From positions 390,335 through 454,334 of the forward strand of contig NZ_JAELYA010000005.1 of the NCBI RefSeq assembly GCF_017589465.1: a stretch of DNA of 64,000 nt. Reading direction: 5' to 3'. The stretch comes from Pseudomonas schmalbachii (GTDB lineage: Bacteria > Pseudomonadota > Gammaproteobacteria > Pseudomonadales > Pseudomonadaceae). Numbering within the stretch: the stretch's first letter is position 1; every line of letters begins with the position of its first letter. The notes below the pieces were generated by a model that saw only the letters and a list, made by a program, of their open reading frames with translations, did no database searches and was not told where the DNA came from. Below, piece by piece: positions 47,923 to 64,000 of this stretch. A program made the translations under genes and the position numbers.

Positions 47923-48363
47923 ATGATGGACATCAACGAGATTCGCGAATACCTGCCTCATCGCTACCCTTTCCTGCTGGTGGATCGGGTGGTGGAGCTG
48001 GATATCGAGGGCAAGCGCATTCGCGCCTACAAGAATGTCAGCATCAATGAGCCGTTCTTCAATGGCCATTTCCCGCAGCACCCGATCATGCCGGGCGTGC
48101 TGATCATCGAAGCGATGGCGCAGGCTGCCGGCATCCTCGGCTTCAAGATGCTCGACGTGAAGCCGGCCGACGGTACCCTCTACTATTTCGTCGGCTCCGA
48201 TAACCTGCGCTTCCGCCAGCCGGTTCTGCCGGGCGACCAACTGAACCTGCATGCCCAGTTCGTCAGCGTCAAACGTGGCATCTGGAAGTTCGATTGCCGT
48301 GCCACCGTCGATGACAAGCCAGTATGCTCGGCTGAAATCATCTGTGCGGAACGCAAGCTATGA
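47923..48363 (+). CDS. fabZ: 3-hydroxyacyl-ACP dehydratase FabZ
   Basis: The ATG at 47923 gives 146 residues beginning [23 protein letters not shown]. The hot-dog-fold catalytic residues are His49 (NGHFPQHP) and Glu63 ([11 protein letters not shown]). It dehydrates beta-hydroxyacyl-ACP during fatty-acid elongation, competing with LpxA and LpxD for the same substrate pool. It overlaps lpxA by four bases. Confidence 0.98.
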   Translation: MMDINEIREYLPHRYPFLLVDRVVELDIEGKRIRAYKNVSINEPFFNGHFPQHPIMPGVLIIEAMAQAAGILGFKMLDVKPADGTLYYFVGSDNLRFRQPVLPGDQLNLHAQFVSVKRGIWKFDCRATVDDKPVCSAEIICAERKL

Positions 48364-49136
48364 GTTTGATCGATCCTCGCGCCATCATCGACCCGCGTGC
48401 AACGCTGGCTGACGACGTAGAAGTGGGCCCCTGGTCCATCGTCGGGCCGGATGTGGAGATCGGCGAAGGTACGGTAATCGGCCCGCACGTAGTGCTCAAG
48501 GGCCCGACCAGGATCGGCAAGCACAACCGCATTTTCCAGTTCTCCAGCGTCGGCGAGGACACTCCCGACCTGAAGTACAAGGGCGAGCCGACCCGGCTGG
48601 TCATCGGCGATCACAACGTGATCCGCGAAGGGGTGACCATTCACCGCGGGACCGTACAGGATCGTTCCGAAACCACCATCGGCGACCACAATCTGCTGAT
48701 GGCCTATGTGCATATCGGTCACGACAGCGTGATCGGCAACCACTGCATCCTGGTCAACAACACCGCGTTGGCTGGCCATGTGCATGTGGATGACTGGGCG
48801 ATCCTCTCCGGCTATACGCTGGTCCATCAGTTCTGCCGGATCGGCGCGCACAGCTTCTCCGGCATGGGCAGCGCGATCGGCAAGGACGTTCCAGCCTATG
48901 TCACCGTCTTCGGCAACCCGGCCGAAGCACGCAGCATGAACTTCGAGGGGCTGCGCCGTCGCGGTTTCAGCGCGGAAGCCATCCAGGCGCTGCGCCGGGC
49001 TTACAAGGTGGTCTACCGCCAGGGCCTGACCGTCGAAGAGGCGCTGGCCGAGCTTGCCGAAGTCTCCGCCCAGTTCCCTGAGGTCGCGGTATTCCGCGAT
49101 TCCATCCAGAGCGCCACCCGCGGCATCACCCGCTGA
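48360..49136 (+). CDS. lpxA: UDP-N-acetylglucosamine O-acyltransferase
   Basis: The 258-residue protein begins [23 protein letters not shown] with hexapeptide repeats to about residue 190. The catalytic histidine is in [19 protein letters not shown]-terminal helical bundle completes the trimer. In Pseudomonas LpxA uses 3-hydroxydecanoyl-ACP. It is overlapped by fabZ by four bases and followed by lpxB after two. Confidence 0.97.
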   Translation: MSLIDPRAIIDPRATLADDVEVGPWSIVGPDVEIGEGTVIGPHVVLKGPTRIGKHNRIFQFSSVGEDTPDLKYKGEPTRLVIGDHNVIREGVTIHRGTVQDRSETTIGDHNLLMAYVHIGHDSVIGNHCILVNNTALAGHVHVDDWAILSGYTLVHQFCRIGAHSFSGMGSAIGKDVPAYVTVFGNPAEARSMNFEGLRRRGFSAEAIQALRRAYKVVYRQGLTVEEALAELAEVSAQFPEVAVFRDSIQSATRGITR

Positions 49137-49138
49137 TC

Positions 49139-50272
49139 ATGGTCGCACCGCTCTGCATTGCCCTGGTCGCCGGCGAGGCGTCCGGGGACATCCTCGGTGC
49201 CGGCCTGATGCAGGCGCTCAAGGCGCGGCATCCCGATATCCGCTTCATCGGTGTTGGCGGCCCGCGGATGCAGGCGGAAGGGCTCGACTCCTATTTCCCC
49301 ATGGAACGCCTGGCGGTGATGGGACTGGTCGAGGTTCTCGGCCGTCTGCCGGAGTTGCTGCGCCGGCGCAAGGAACTGATCCGTACTCTGATCGACGCGC
49401 GTCCCGATGTATTCATCGGTATCGATGCGCCGGACTTCAACCTCGGCGTCGAGCTGAAGCTGCGCCGCGCCGGCATCCGTACCGTGCATTACGTCAGTCC
49501 ATCGGTCTGGGCCTGGCGGCAGAAACGTGTGCTGAAGATTCGCGATGCCTGCGACCTGATGCTGACCCTGTTCCCCTTCGAAGCACGCTTCTACGAAGAG
49601 CACGCCGTACCGGTGCGTTTCGTCGGCCATCCGCTGGCCAATACCATCCCGCTGGAGGCTGATCGGCCTGCCGCGCGCCACCAGCTGGGCCTGCCGCTGG
49701 ATGCCCCGGTGGTCGCCCTGATGCCGGGCAGCCGCGGCGGGGAAGTGGGCAAGCTGGGCGCGCTGTTCCTCGACAGCGCAGAGCATCTGCTGCGACAGCG
49801 TCCGCAGCTGCGGTTCGTCCTGCCCTGCGCCAGTCCCGAGCGGCGTACGCAGGTCGAGCAGATGCTTGCAGGGCGCGAATTGCCGCTGCAATTGCTCGAT
49901 GGCGCTTCCCACGAGGCTCTCGCTGCCTGCGATGCGGTACTGATCGCTTCCGGCACCGCGACCCTCGAAGCGCTGCTCTACAAGCGGCCGATGGTGGTTG
50001 CCTACAAGTTGGCGCCGCTGACCTATCGCATTCTCAGCCGCCTGGTGAAAAGTCCGTACTTCTCCCTGCCCAACCTGCTGGCGGGACGTGCGCTGGTGCC
50101 GGAGCTGATCCAGGACGCGGCGACCCCTGAAGCTCTGGCGCAGACGCTGTTGCCGGTGCTGGACGATGGCCGGGTGCAGACCGATTCCTTCGATGCCATT
50201 CACCGGACTCTGCGCCAGAACGCCTCGGAGCAGGCGGCGGATGCTGTCCTCGATCTACTGGAGCAGCGCTGA
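49139..50272 (+). CDS. lpxB: lipid-A-disaccharide synthase
   Basis: The 377-residue GT19 protein has [19 protein letters not shown], the [15 protein letters not shown] motif, [18 protein letters not shown] and the [15 protein letters not shown] region. It joins UDP-2,3-diacylglucosamine and lipid X into the tetraacyl disaccharide at the inner face of the membrane. The stop codon TGA shares one base with the rnhB ATG. Confidence 0.97.
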   Translation: MVAPLCIALVAGEASGDILGAGLMQALKARHPDIRFIGVGGPRMQAEGLDSYFPMERLAVMGLVEVLGRLPELLRRRKELIRTLIDARPDVFIGIDAPDFNLGVELKLRRAGIRTVHYVSPSVWAWRQKRVLKIRDACDLMLTLFPFEARFYEEHAVPVRFVGHPLANTIPLEADRPAARHQLGLPLDAPVVALMPGSRGGEVGKLGALFLDSAEHLLRQRPQLRFVLPCASPERRTQVEQMLAGRELPLQLLDGASHEALAACDAVLIASGTATLEALLYKRPMVVAYKLAPLTYRILSRLVKSPYFSLPNLLAGRALVPELIQDAATPEALAQTLLPVLDDGRVQTDSFDAIHRTLRQNASEQAADAVLDLLEQR

Positions 50273-50883
50273 TGCAGATGGGCCTGGATTTCACCCTGGT
50301 CGAAGAACTGGTGGCCGGAGTCGACGAAGTCGGCCGCGGCCCGTTGTGCGGACCGGTGGTCACCGCGGCGGTGATCCTCGACCCGGCGCGGCCGATCCGG
50401 GGGCTGAACGACTCCAAGAAGCTTTCCGAGGCGCGCCGTGAGGCGCTGTTCGAGGAGATTCGCGAAAAGGCCCTGGCCTGGTGCATCGCCCGCGCCGAGG
50501 TCGAGGAGATCGATCGCCTGAATATCCTGCACGCCACCATGCTGGCGATGCAGAGGGCTGTCGAAGGATTGTCCGTCACTCCGCGCCTGGCCCTGATCGA
50601 CGGCAATCGCTGCCCGAAACTGAAGGTGCCCAGCGCACCGGTGGTCAAGGGCGACAGCCAGGTGCCGGCGATCGCCGCTGCGTCGATCCTGGCCAAGGTC
50701 AGCCGCGACCGGGAAATGGCGGAAATGGAACTGCTCTATCCCGGCTACGGTATCGCCGGGCACAAGGGCTATCCGACGCCGGTCCACCTGGAAGCCTTGA
50801 AGCGCCTGGGGCCGACTCCGATTCACCGGCGCTCCTTCGCCCCGGTGCGCGAACTGCTGGAGTCTCCCGGCGGGTTTTTCTGA
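50272..50883 (+). CDS. rnhB: ribonuclease HII
   Basis: The 203-residue enzyme has the DEDD catalytic core in [32 protein letters not shown] and [19 protein letters not shown]. It nicks at ribonucleotides in DNA. It begins [16 protein letters not shown] and shares its first base with the lpxB stop. It is the last gene of the lpx block before an intergenic gap and the symporter. Confidence 0.96.
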   Translation: MQMGLDFTLVEELVAGVDEVGRGPLCGPVVTAAVILDPARPIRGLNDSKKLSEARREALFEEIREKALAWCIARAEVEEIDRLNILHATMLAMQRAVEGLSVTPRLALIDGNRCPKLKVPSAPVVKGDSQVPAIAAASILAKVSRDREMAEMELLYPGYGIAGHKGYPTPVHLEALKRLGPTPIHRRSFAPVRELLESPGGFF

Positions 50884-51068
50884 ACCAGCGCACACAGCGT
50901 CCGCATGGTCGCCCTGGCATAACTTCCAGTCGCCTGGCCTGAGGCGCGCAGCTCCCGCGTGCTTCAGAGTCGCGCCCTTTCCGCTGGCTACACTCCAGCG
51001 ATAGCCGGCAGCGACCAACTGGTCGTCATCTGCAGATGCCGCAGTAGGCGGCGACAGGGAGATATCGA

Positions 51069-52481
51069 ATGCAAGACGCAGCCACGCTGATCGTCGACCT
51101 TCTCAATGGACTGATCTGGGGAAAGATCCTGATCTGGCTGCTGGTTGGTTGCGGTCTTTACTTCACCGTCCGTCTCGGGCTGATCCAGTTCCTCCACTTT
51201 GGCCATACCTTCAGCGTGCTGAAGGGCAGCCGCAATGCCGACGAATCCGGCATTTCCTCGTTCCAGGCACTCTGCACCTCGCTGGCGGCACGGGTCGGCA
51301 CCGGCAATGTGGCCGGCGTCGCCGTGGCCATCACCCTTGGCGGGCCGGGTGCGGTGTTCTGGATGTGGATGATCGCCCTGGTGGGGATGGCCACCGGCTT
51401 CGTCGAAGCGACCCTGGCGCAGTTGTTCAAGATACGTGACGAGAACGGCCAGTTCCGCGGCGGGCCAGCCTATTACATGGAGAAGGGGCTCGGCGCGCGC
51501 TGGATGGGCGTGCTGTTCTCGCTGTTCCTGATCCTCGCCTTCGGCTTCGTGTTCAACTCGGTGCAGGCCAATACCATTACCGGCGCCATGCAGGGCGCGT
51601 TCGGTGTGCAGACCTGGCTGAGCGGCATCGCCCTGGTGATCCTCACCGCACTGATCATCTTCGGTGGCCTGCGTTCGATTGCGCGCTTCTCCGAGCTGGC
51701 GGTGCCGTTCATGGCGGTGGCCTACCTGCTGATGGCCATCGGCATCATCCTCATCAATCTCGATGAGTTGCCGGGCGTGCTGTCGCTGATCGTGCAGAGT
51801 GCCTTCGGTCTGCACGAGGCTGCGGCTGGCGGCATTGGTGCGGCGATCCTCAATGGCTTCAAGCGCGGCCTGTTCTCCAACGAGGCGGGCATGGGCTCGG
51901 CGCCCAACGCGGCGGCATCGGCCTCGCCCTATCCGCCGCACCCGGCGTCGCAGGGGTATGTGCAGATGGCCGGGGTGTTCATCGATACGCTGCTGATCTG
52001 CACCGCTTCCGCGGCCATCATCCTGCTCGCCGGCCAGCAGTCCGGCGCGGGCATCATGCTGGTGCAGAACGCGCTGACCAGCCAGGTTGGCGACTGGGGC
52101 AAGTACTTCCTCGCGGTGATCATCCTGTTCTTCGCGTTCACGTCGATCGTCGCCAATTACTTCTATGCGGAGAACTGCCTGGTGTTCCTCGAACACAACC
52201 ACGCGGCCGGATTGCTGGTGTTCCGCCTGTCGGTACTGGCGATGGTGATGTTCGGCTCGGTGGCCTCGCTGCCGTTCGTCTGGAACCTCGCCGACGTTTC
52301 CATGGGGCTGATGGCGATCACCAATCTGGTCGCGATCCTGCTGCTGTCCAACCTGGCCTTCAAGCTGGCGCGCGACTACAACGCCCAGCGCAAGGCTGGA
52401 AAGCTGCCGACCTTCGACGCCGCCGACTATCCGGAAGTGCAGCAGCGCCTGGAGCCGGGCATCTGGGATTCGCGTCGATAG
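51069..52481 (+). CDS. sodium:alanine/glycine symporter (AgcS family)
   Basis: The 470-residue membrane protein has about 11 helices (LIWLLVGCGLYFTVRLGLI, MWMIALVGMATGFVEATLAQLF). The family motif GMGSAPNAAA is seen in FSNEAGMGSAPNAAASA. It should take up alanine, glycine or related amino acids with sodium. The transported substrate is not resolved. It stands alone between rnhB and dnaE. Confidence 0.92.
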   Translation: MQDAATLIVDLLNGLIWGKILIWLLVGCGLYFTVRLGLIQFLHFGHTFSVLKGSRNADESGISSFQALCTSLAARVGTGNVAGVAVAITLGGPGAVFWMWMIALVGMATGFVEATLAQLFKIRDENGQFRGGPAYYMEKGLGARWMGVLFSLFLILAFGFVFNSVQANTITGAMQGAFGVQTWLSGIALVILTALIIFGGLRSIARFSELAVPFMAVAYLLMAIGIILINLDELPGVLSLIVQSAFGLHEAAAGGIGAAILNGFKRGLFSNEAGMGSAPNAAASASPYPPHPASQGYVQMAGVFIDTLLICTASAAIILLAGQQSGAGIMLVQNALTSQVGDWGKYFLAVIILFFAFTSIVANYFYAENCLVFLEHNHAAGLLVFRLSVLAMVMFGSVASLPFVWNLADVSMGLMAITNLVAILLLSNLAFKLARDYNAQRKAGKLPTFDAADYPEVQQRLEPGIWDSRR

Positions 52482-52578
52482 CGGCATCCGTGTGGCCTGG
52501 CGGTCGCACCTGTAGCTTTGCGGACAGGCCCGGTACAATCCCGGGCCTTGTCGTTTCCGCGCTCTACAAAGGACCACC

Positions 52579-56109
<3,531 letters not shown>

Positions 56110-56198
56110 CGCGAGACAGGCGAATACCGCTCTCGCGCCAGCCTCGACCCTGAGCGCCCGATACCGTAAGGTGGGGCGCCCTTGGGCTGTTAAGAAAC

Positions 56199-56253
56199 CT
56201 AGGTTCTATACGAAAACTGCCTTTTGCTCGGCGAATTTTCGTACAGAACCTAG
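56199..56253. repeat. 55-bp inverted-repeat element in the dnaE-accA gap
   Basis: Two 18-base arms, CTAGGTTCTATACGAAAA (56199-56216) and its near-perfect complement TTTTCGTACAGAACCTAG (56236-56253), differ at one base and enclose 19 bases. The outer CTAG could be a 4-bp target duplication. The arms look like insertion-sequence terminal repeats with the interior deleted, or a minimal MITE. Confidence 0.7.
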
Positions 56254-56321
56254 CGCAGTACTTTTTAATGGCCTGCGACACGGACCAGGCCCAGCCGCCA
56301 TCAGTTCACGACGGATAGCCC

Positions 56322-57272
<951 letters not shown>

Positions 57273-57333
57273 TAGCGCCAGGCTTCAGGCCCTGGGTTGA
57301 ACCGCCCGGGGGCTGCAGCCTGCAACCGCCGCC

Positions 57334-58647
57334 ATGTCCCTCGAAGCCCGTCTGCTCGAATCCCTCGCTCCCTGGCGCAACGCGCCGGCCTGGTGCGTAG
57401 GCTTCTCCGGCGGGCTCGATTCCACGGTGCTTCTGCACCTGCTGGTGTGCCTCGCCCGACGCGAGACGCTGCCGCCTCTCTCCGCAATACATATCCATCA
57501 TGGCCTGCAGGCCGTCGCAGATGACTGGCCCGAGCATTGCCGGCGATTCTGCGAGTCCCTTGGCATTCCATTGCAGATCGAGCGAGTCGAGGTCGTCGGC
57601 GGTCCCAGCGTCGAACGGGCAGCCCGCGAAGCCCGCTTTGCGGCCATGGCGCGACATCTGGCCGCCGGCGAATGCCTGCTTACCGGTCAGCATCGTGACG
57701 ACCAGGCGGAAACCGTGCTGTTCCGCCTGTTCCGCGGCGCCGGAGTGCGCGGGTTGGCGGGTATTCCGCCGGTGCGGGCGCTGGGCGATGGCCTGCTGCT
57801 GCGGCCGATGCTCGCGTTCTCCCGGGCGGAGCTGGAGAGCTATGCCAGGGCGCAGGGCTTGAGCTGGGTGGAAGACCCCTCCAATCGTGACACTGAATTC
57901 GATCGCAATTATCTGCGGCAGGTCGTCCTGCCCGGGATTGCCGCGCGTTGGCCGGGTGCCGTCGCCAATGTGGTGCGCAGTGCCGCTCATCTGGCCGAGG
58001 CGGAAGGGCTGCTGGCCGAGTTGGCAGACCTCGACCTGGTGGCGGCCGACAGGTCTGCTGATCATGGGGGCTGGGGCCTGCCGTCGCTGCAACTGGAGCC
58101 GTTGCGCCAGTTGAGCGAGCCACGGCAGCGCAACGCCTTGCGTCGCTGGCTGGCCTCGTGGACGAAGATGCCCGACAGCGCTCACTGGGCGGGTTGGATT
58201 GCCTTGCGCGATGCGGCCGGGGATGCGGAGCCGGTGTGGCGTCTCTCCGGTGGCGAACTGCGCCGGGCAGAGGGGCGGCTCTGGTGGCTTTCCGGTGCAT
58301 GGTTGCAGGCGCCAGCCGTGCCGCCTGACTGGTCTGATCCGCAAGTACCGCTGCCTCTTCCGGAAAATGGCCAGCTGCGTTTGCTTGGGAATCCACCGGC
58401 AGGGCTGCTCCGCGTGCGCTATCGGAGTGGGGGAGAAGTACTGGATCTGCCCGGAAGAGGGCGTCGCGATCTCAAGCGCCTGTTGAACGAGGCCGGGGTT
58501 CCGGCCTTCCTCCGCGGTCGTTTGCCGCTGCTGTTCCGAGCCGACGAATTGATCGCGGTGGCCAATCTGCCGGGGTTGCGCGCGGGGGAGGGCGAGTCCT
58601 GGTCGTTGGTCTGGGAGCCCCCGACGAATGACTCGGGTTTGAGCTGA
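57334..58647 (+). CDS. tilS: tRNA(Ile)-lysidine synthase
   Basis: The 437-residue protein has the PP-loop SGGLDST (residues 24-30), SAIHIHHGLQAVADDWPEHCRRFCESLG and TGQHRDDQAETVLFRLFRGAGVRGLAGI, followed by the N-terminal-type helical domain and two small C-terminal domains. It converts C34 of tRNA-Ile(CAU) to lysidine, changing codon and amino-acid specificity from Met to Ile. It lies 60 bases after accA, as in many Pseudomonas. Confidence 0.95.
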   Translation: MSLEARLLESLAPWRNAPAWCVGFSGGLDSTVLLHLLVCLARRETLPPLSAIHIHHGLQAVADDWPEHCRRFCESLGIPLQIERVEVVGGPSVERAAREARFAAMARHLAAGECLLTGQHRDDQAETVLFRLFRGAGVRGLAGIPPVRALGDGLLLRPMLAFSRAELESYARAQGLSWVEDPSNRDTEFDRNYLRQVVLPGIAARWPGAVANVVRSAAHLAEAEGLLAELADLDLVAADRSADHGGWGLPSLQLEPLRQLSEPRQRNALRRWLASWTKMPDSAHWAGWIALRDAAGDAEPVWRLSGGELRRAEGRLWWLSGAWLQAPAVPPDWSDPQVPLPLPENGQLRLLGNPPAGLLRVRYRSGGEVLDLPGRGRRDLKRLLNEAGVPAFLRGRLPLLFRADELIAVANLPGLRAGEGESWSLVWEPPTNDSGLS

Positions 58648-58800
58648 TACGGGCTTTCCGGTAGACTACGCTCCCGTCTTGTACTGCTCCCGTCGATTCC
58701 TCCGGAATTCAGCGGGAGTTCGCTATTGATCACGACCCAGTCGTGAACCCGGGCTCAGGCCCGATCTTCTTCCCCGGCGGCCGAGCCGCCTAAACGCTGA

Positions 58801-62627
<3,827 letters not shown>

Positions 62628-62645
62628 GGCTAGTCTGGTACGGTG

Positions 62646-62674
62646 AAGGGGTGGCAGGAGCCACCCCTTTTCTT
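62646..62674 (+). terminator. rho-independent terminator after eno
   Basis: aaggggtgg and ccacccctt form a 9-bp stem with a 6-base loop and a TTTTCTT tail. The tail runs into the ftsB ribosome-binding site. Confidence 0.9.
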
Positions 62675-62690
62675 CATGAGGAGTCCACGC

Positions 62691-62975
62691 TTGAGGTTAC
62701 GCAGTCCCTACTGGCTGTTCGTCGTGCTGATCCTGGCACTGGCCGGTCTGCAGTATCGTCTGTGGATTGGTGACGGCAGTCTGGCGCAGGTGCGCGAACT
62801 GCAGCGGCAGATCGCCGATCAGCAGGGCGAGAACGAGCGTCTGCTCGAGCGCAACCGCATCCTCGAAGCCGAAGTGGCTGAATTGAAGAAAGGCACCGAA
62901 ACGGTCGAGGAACGTGCCCGCCACGAACTCGGCATGCTCAAGGACAAGGAAACCCTGTTCCAGCTGGCCCAATGA
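62691..62975 (+). CDS. ftsB: cell division protein FtsB
   Basis: A TTG at 62691, seven bases after AGGAG, gives 94 residues beginning MRLRSPYWLFVVLILALAGLQYRLW. One N-terminal membrane helix is followed by a periplasmic coiled coil (LAQVRELQRQIADQQGENERLLERNRILEAEVAEL). FtsB joins FtsL and FtsQ in the divisome. The ATG at 62676 would put five extra residues before the helix and has a worse-placed ribosome site. ispD overlaps its stop by four bases. Confidence 0.9.
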   Translation: MRLRSPYWLFVVLILALAGLQYRLWIGDGSLAQVRELQRQIADQQGENERLLERNRILEAEVAELKKGTETVEERARHELGMLKDKETLFQLAQ

Positions 62976-63682
62976 AATTCCGCGACATTTCCCTTCCTGC
63001 CTTCTGGGCAGTGATTCCGGCCGCTGGCATCGGCTCGCGCATGCGTGCCGATCGCCCCAAGCAATATCTTGACCTCGCCGGTCGCAGCATCCTCGAACGT
63101 ACCCTCGATTGTTTCCTCGGCCATCCGTGCCTGAAAGGGCTGATCGTCTGCCTGGCGCCGGACGACCCCTGGTGGCCGACACTCGCGTGCGCCAGCGATC
63201 CGCGCATCGTCCGCGTCGACGGCGGCAGCGAACGTGCCGATTCGGTACTCAACGGTCTGTTGCGGCTGAATGAAATGGGTGCCGCGAGCGAGGACTGGGT
63301 GCTGGTCCACGATGCCGCGCGCCCCAATCTTTCCCGCGGCGACCTCGACCATCTGCTCAATGAGCTGGATGGCGATCCGGTCGGTGGCCTGCTGGCCGTA
63401 CCCGCGCGGGATACCCTGAAACGCGCCGATCGCAATGGCCGGGTCAGCGAAACCATCGACCGCAGCGTCGTCTGGCTGGCCTACACCCCGCAGATGTTCC
63501 GCCTCGGCGCACTGCACCGGGCGCTGGCCGATGCGCTGGTGGCGGGAGTGGCGATCACCGACGAAGCCTCCGCGATGGAATGGGCCGGCCAGGCGCCGCG
63601 CCTGATCGAAGGGCGGGCGGACAATCTCAAGGTCACCACGCCGGAAGACCTGCAGCGTCTGCAGCGCACCTTTTCCCGTTGA
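62972..63682 (+). CDS. ispD: 2-C-methyl-D-erythritol 4-phosphate cytidylyltransferase
   Basis: The 236-residue nucleotidyltransferase has the CTP loop VIPAAGIGSRMRADRPKQYL, VDGGSERADSVLNGL, VLVHDAARPNLS and the VTTPEDLQRL end. It makes CDP-ME in the MEP pathway, downstream of Dxr. ftsB-ispD overlap by four bases and the unit ends in a strong terminator. An ispF usually follows elsewhere, but the window ends in repeat and transposase sequence. Confidence 0.96.
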   Translation: MKFRDISLPAFWAVIPAAGIGSRMRADRPKQYLDLAGRSILERTLDCFLGHPCLKGLIVCLAPDDPWWPTLACASDPRIVRVDGGSERADSVLNGLLRLNEMGAASEDWVLVHDAARPNLSRGDLDHLLNELDGDPVGGLLAVPARDTLKRADRNGRVSETIDRSVVWLAYTPQMFRLGALHRALADALVAGVAITDEASAMEWAGQAPRLIEGRADNLKVTTPEDLQRLQRTFSR

Positions 63683-63698
63683 ATAGACTATGACGACG

Positions 63699-63730
63699 AA
63701 AAGCCGGCCATCAGGTCGGCTTTTGTGTTT
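63699..63730 (+). terminator. rho-independent terminator after ispD
   Basis: aaaagccg and cggctttt close an 11-bp stem (with one wobble pair) around ATCA, with a TTTT tail, 17 bases after the ispD stop. Confidence 0.85.
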
Positions 63731-63791
63731 CTGGGGAGCTGGGCGGTGATAGGAGCAACTGTCTTCGCATCGTCGCGAGGTGCCCTTGGGC

Positions 63792-63859
63792 GTAGGGTGG
63801 ACAACGCTCCGCTTGTCCACCGCCCCGAAGGTGGAAATGCTTCGCGATTTCCACCCTAC
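63792..63859. repeat. REP-like element, GTAGGGTGG type
   Basis: Inverted ends gtagggtgga and tccaccctac bracket inner arms ggacaacgctccgcttgtcc and ggaaatgcttcgcgatttcc. It is the best-preserved copy of the type at 5222 and 27,410. Confidence 0.85.
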
Positions 63860-63889
63860 GCTCTTGCCATACCTGTAGGAGATTCTATG

Positions 63890-64000
63890 TCAATGGGGCT
63901 TCGCCTCCTGGGGGTGATAAGCCGTCTGCGTCTGCATCAGGGCAAAGGCTATCCGGGCTAATTTGCGGGCCAAAATGGTCAGGGCCTCGGTCTTCTTCAA
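63890..64000 (-). CDS. IS110-family transposase, C-terminal end only (partial)
   Basis: Read on the minus strand from the window edge, 36 codons end in TGA at 63890-63892. The sequence LTILARKLARIAFAL-x-Q followed by a short polar tail is the conserved end of the IS110/IS116/IS902 transposase C-terminal domain. These enzymes carry a DEDD catalytic domain and leave no terminal inverted repeats. The rest lies beyond the window, so it is unknown whether the element is intact. It sits 30 bases from a REP hairpin. Confidence 0.75.
   Translation of the reverse strand: MKKTEALTILARKLARIAFALMQTQTAYHPQEAKPH

Overview
The window is a GC-rich chromosomal segment of a gammaproteobacterium, almost certainly a Pseudomonas close to the P. 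aeruginosa / P. nitroreducens / P. citronellolis lineage. The evidence is PsrA next to NagZ and a lexA-sulA operon, a fadBA pair, an NdvB-type glucan synthase, Pseudomonas REP hairpins, and the long rpsB-to-ispD order. From memory only, the gene order resembles two PAO1 blocks (about PA3026 to PA3004, then about PA3668 to PA3633) joined here by an ndvB homologue that PAO1 carries elsewhere. It is nearly all core chromosome. I found no rRNA, tRNA, CRISPR array, prophage or complete mobile element.

Left part (1-11,210): the last codons of an FAD-linked oxidase, an FAD-dependent glycerol-3-phosphate dehydrogenase-like protein, an FGGY sugar kinase, a YegS/DAGK lipid kinase and a MOSC protein form a same-strand cluster suggestive of glycerol-phosphate or glycerolipid chemistry. 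These are followed by soluble lytic transglycosylase, the ABC-F ATPase Uup, a universal stress protein, a small membrane-anchored protein and a secreted PilJ-N-like protein.

Middle left (11,211-23,559): the beta-oxidation operon fadBA, a DUF1653 protein, topA, two small conserved genes, the SOS operon lexA-sulA behind two LexA boxes, the TetR regulator psrA with two tandem PsrA operators, a YkuD-fold protein without a signal peptide, nagZ and an MTA/MTI phosphorylase. PsrA links this block to fadBA, which carries a PsrA-like site in its leader.

Middle (23,608-36,145): ndvB, tcdA, a REP cluster, the csdA-csdE sulfur-transfer pair, dapD, an ArsC/YffB-like protein, a 71-codon orphan gene, dapC, glnD and map. 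Most are on the minus strand.

Right part (36,412-63,682): a long plus-strand essential-gene array covering translation (rpsB, tsf, frr), nucleotides (pyrH, pyrG), isoprenoids (dxr, uppS, ispD), phospholipid and fatty acid synthesis (cdsA, fabZ, accA), envelope biogenesis (rseP, bamA, skp, lpxD, lpxA, lpxB, kdsA), DNA and RNA metabolism (rnhB, dnaE, tilS), glycolysis (eno) and division (ftsB), with one alanine/glycine symporter. A 55-bp inverted-repeat element lies between dnaE and accA. The window ends in a REP hairpin and the C-terminal end of an IS110-family transposase.

No clearly new multi-gene system is visible. The best leads are the glycerolipid-like cluster, the cytoplasmic YkuD protein beside nagZ, the dnaE-accA inverted repeat, and REP hairpins that supply the stop codons of two convergent genes.
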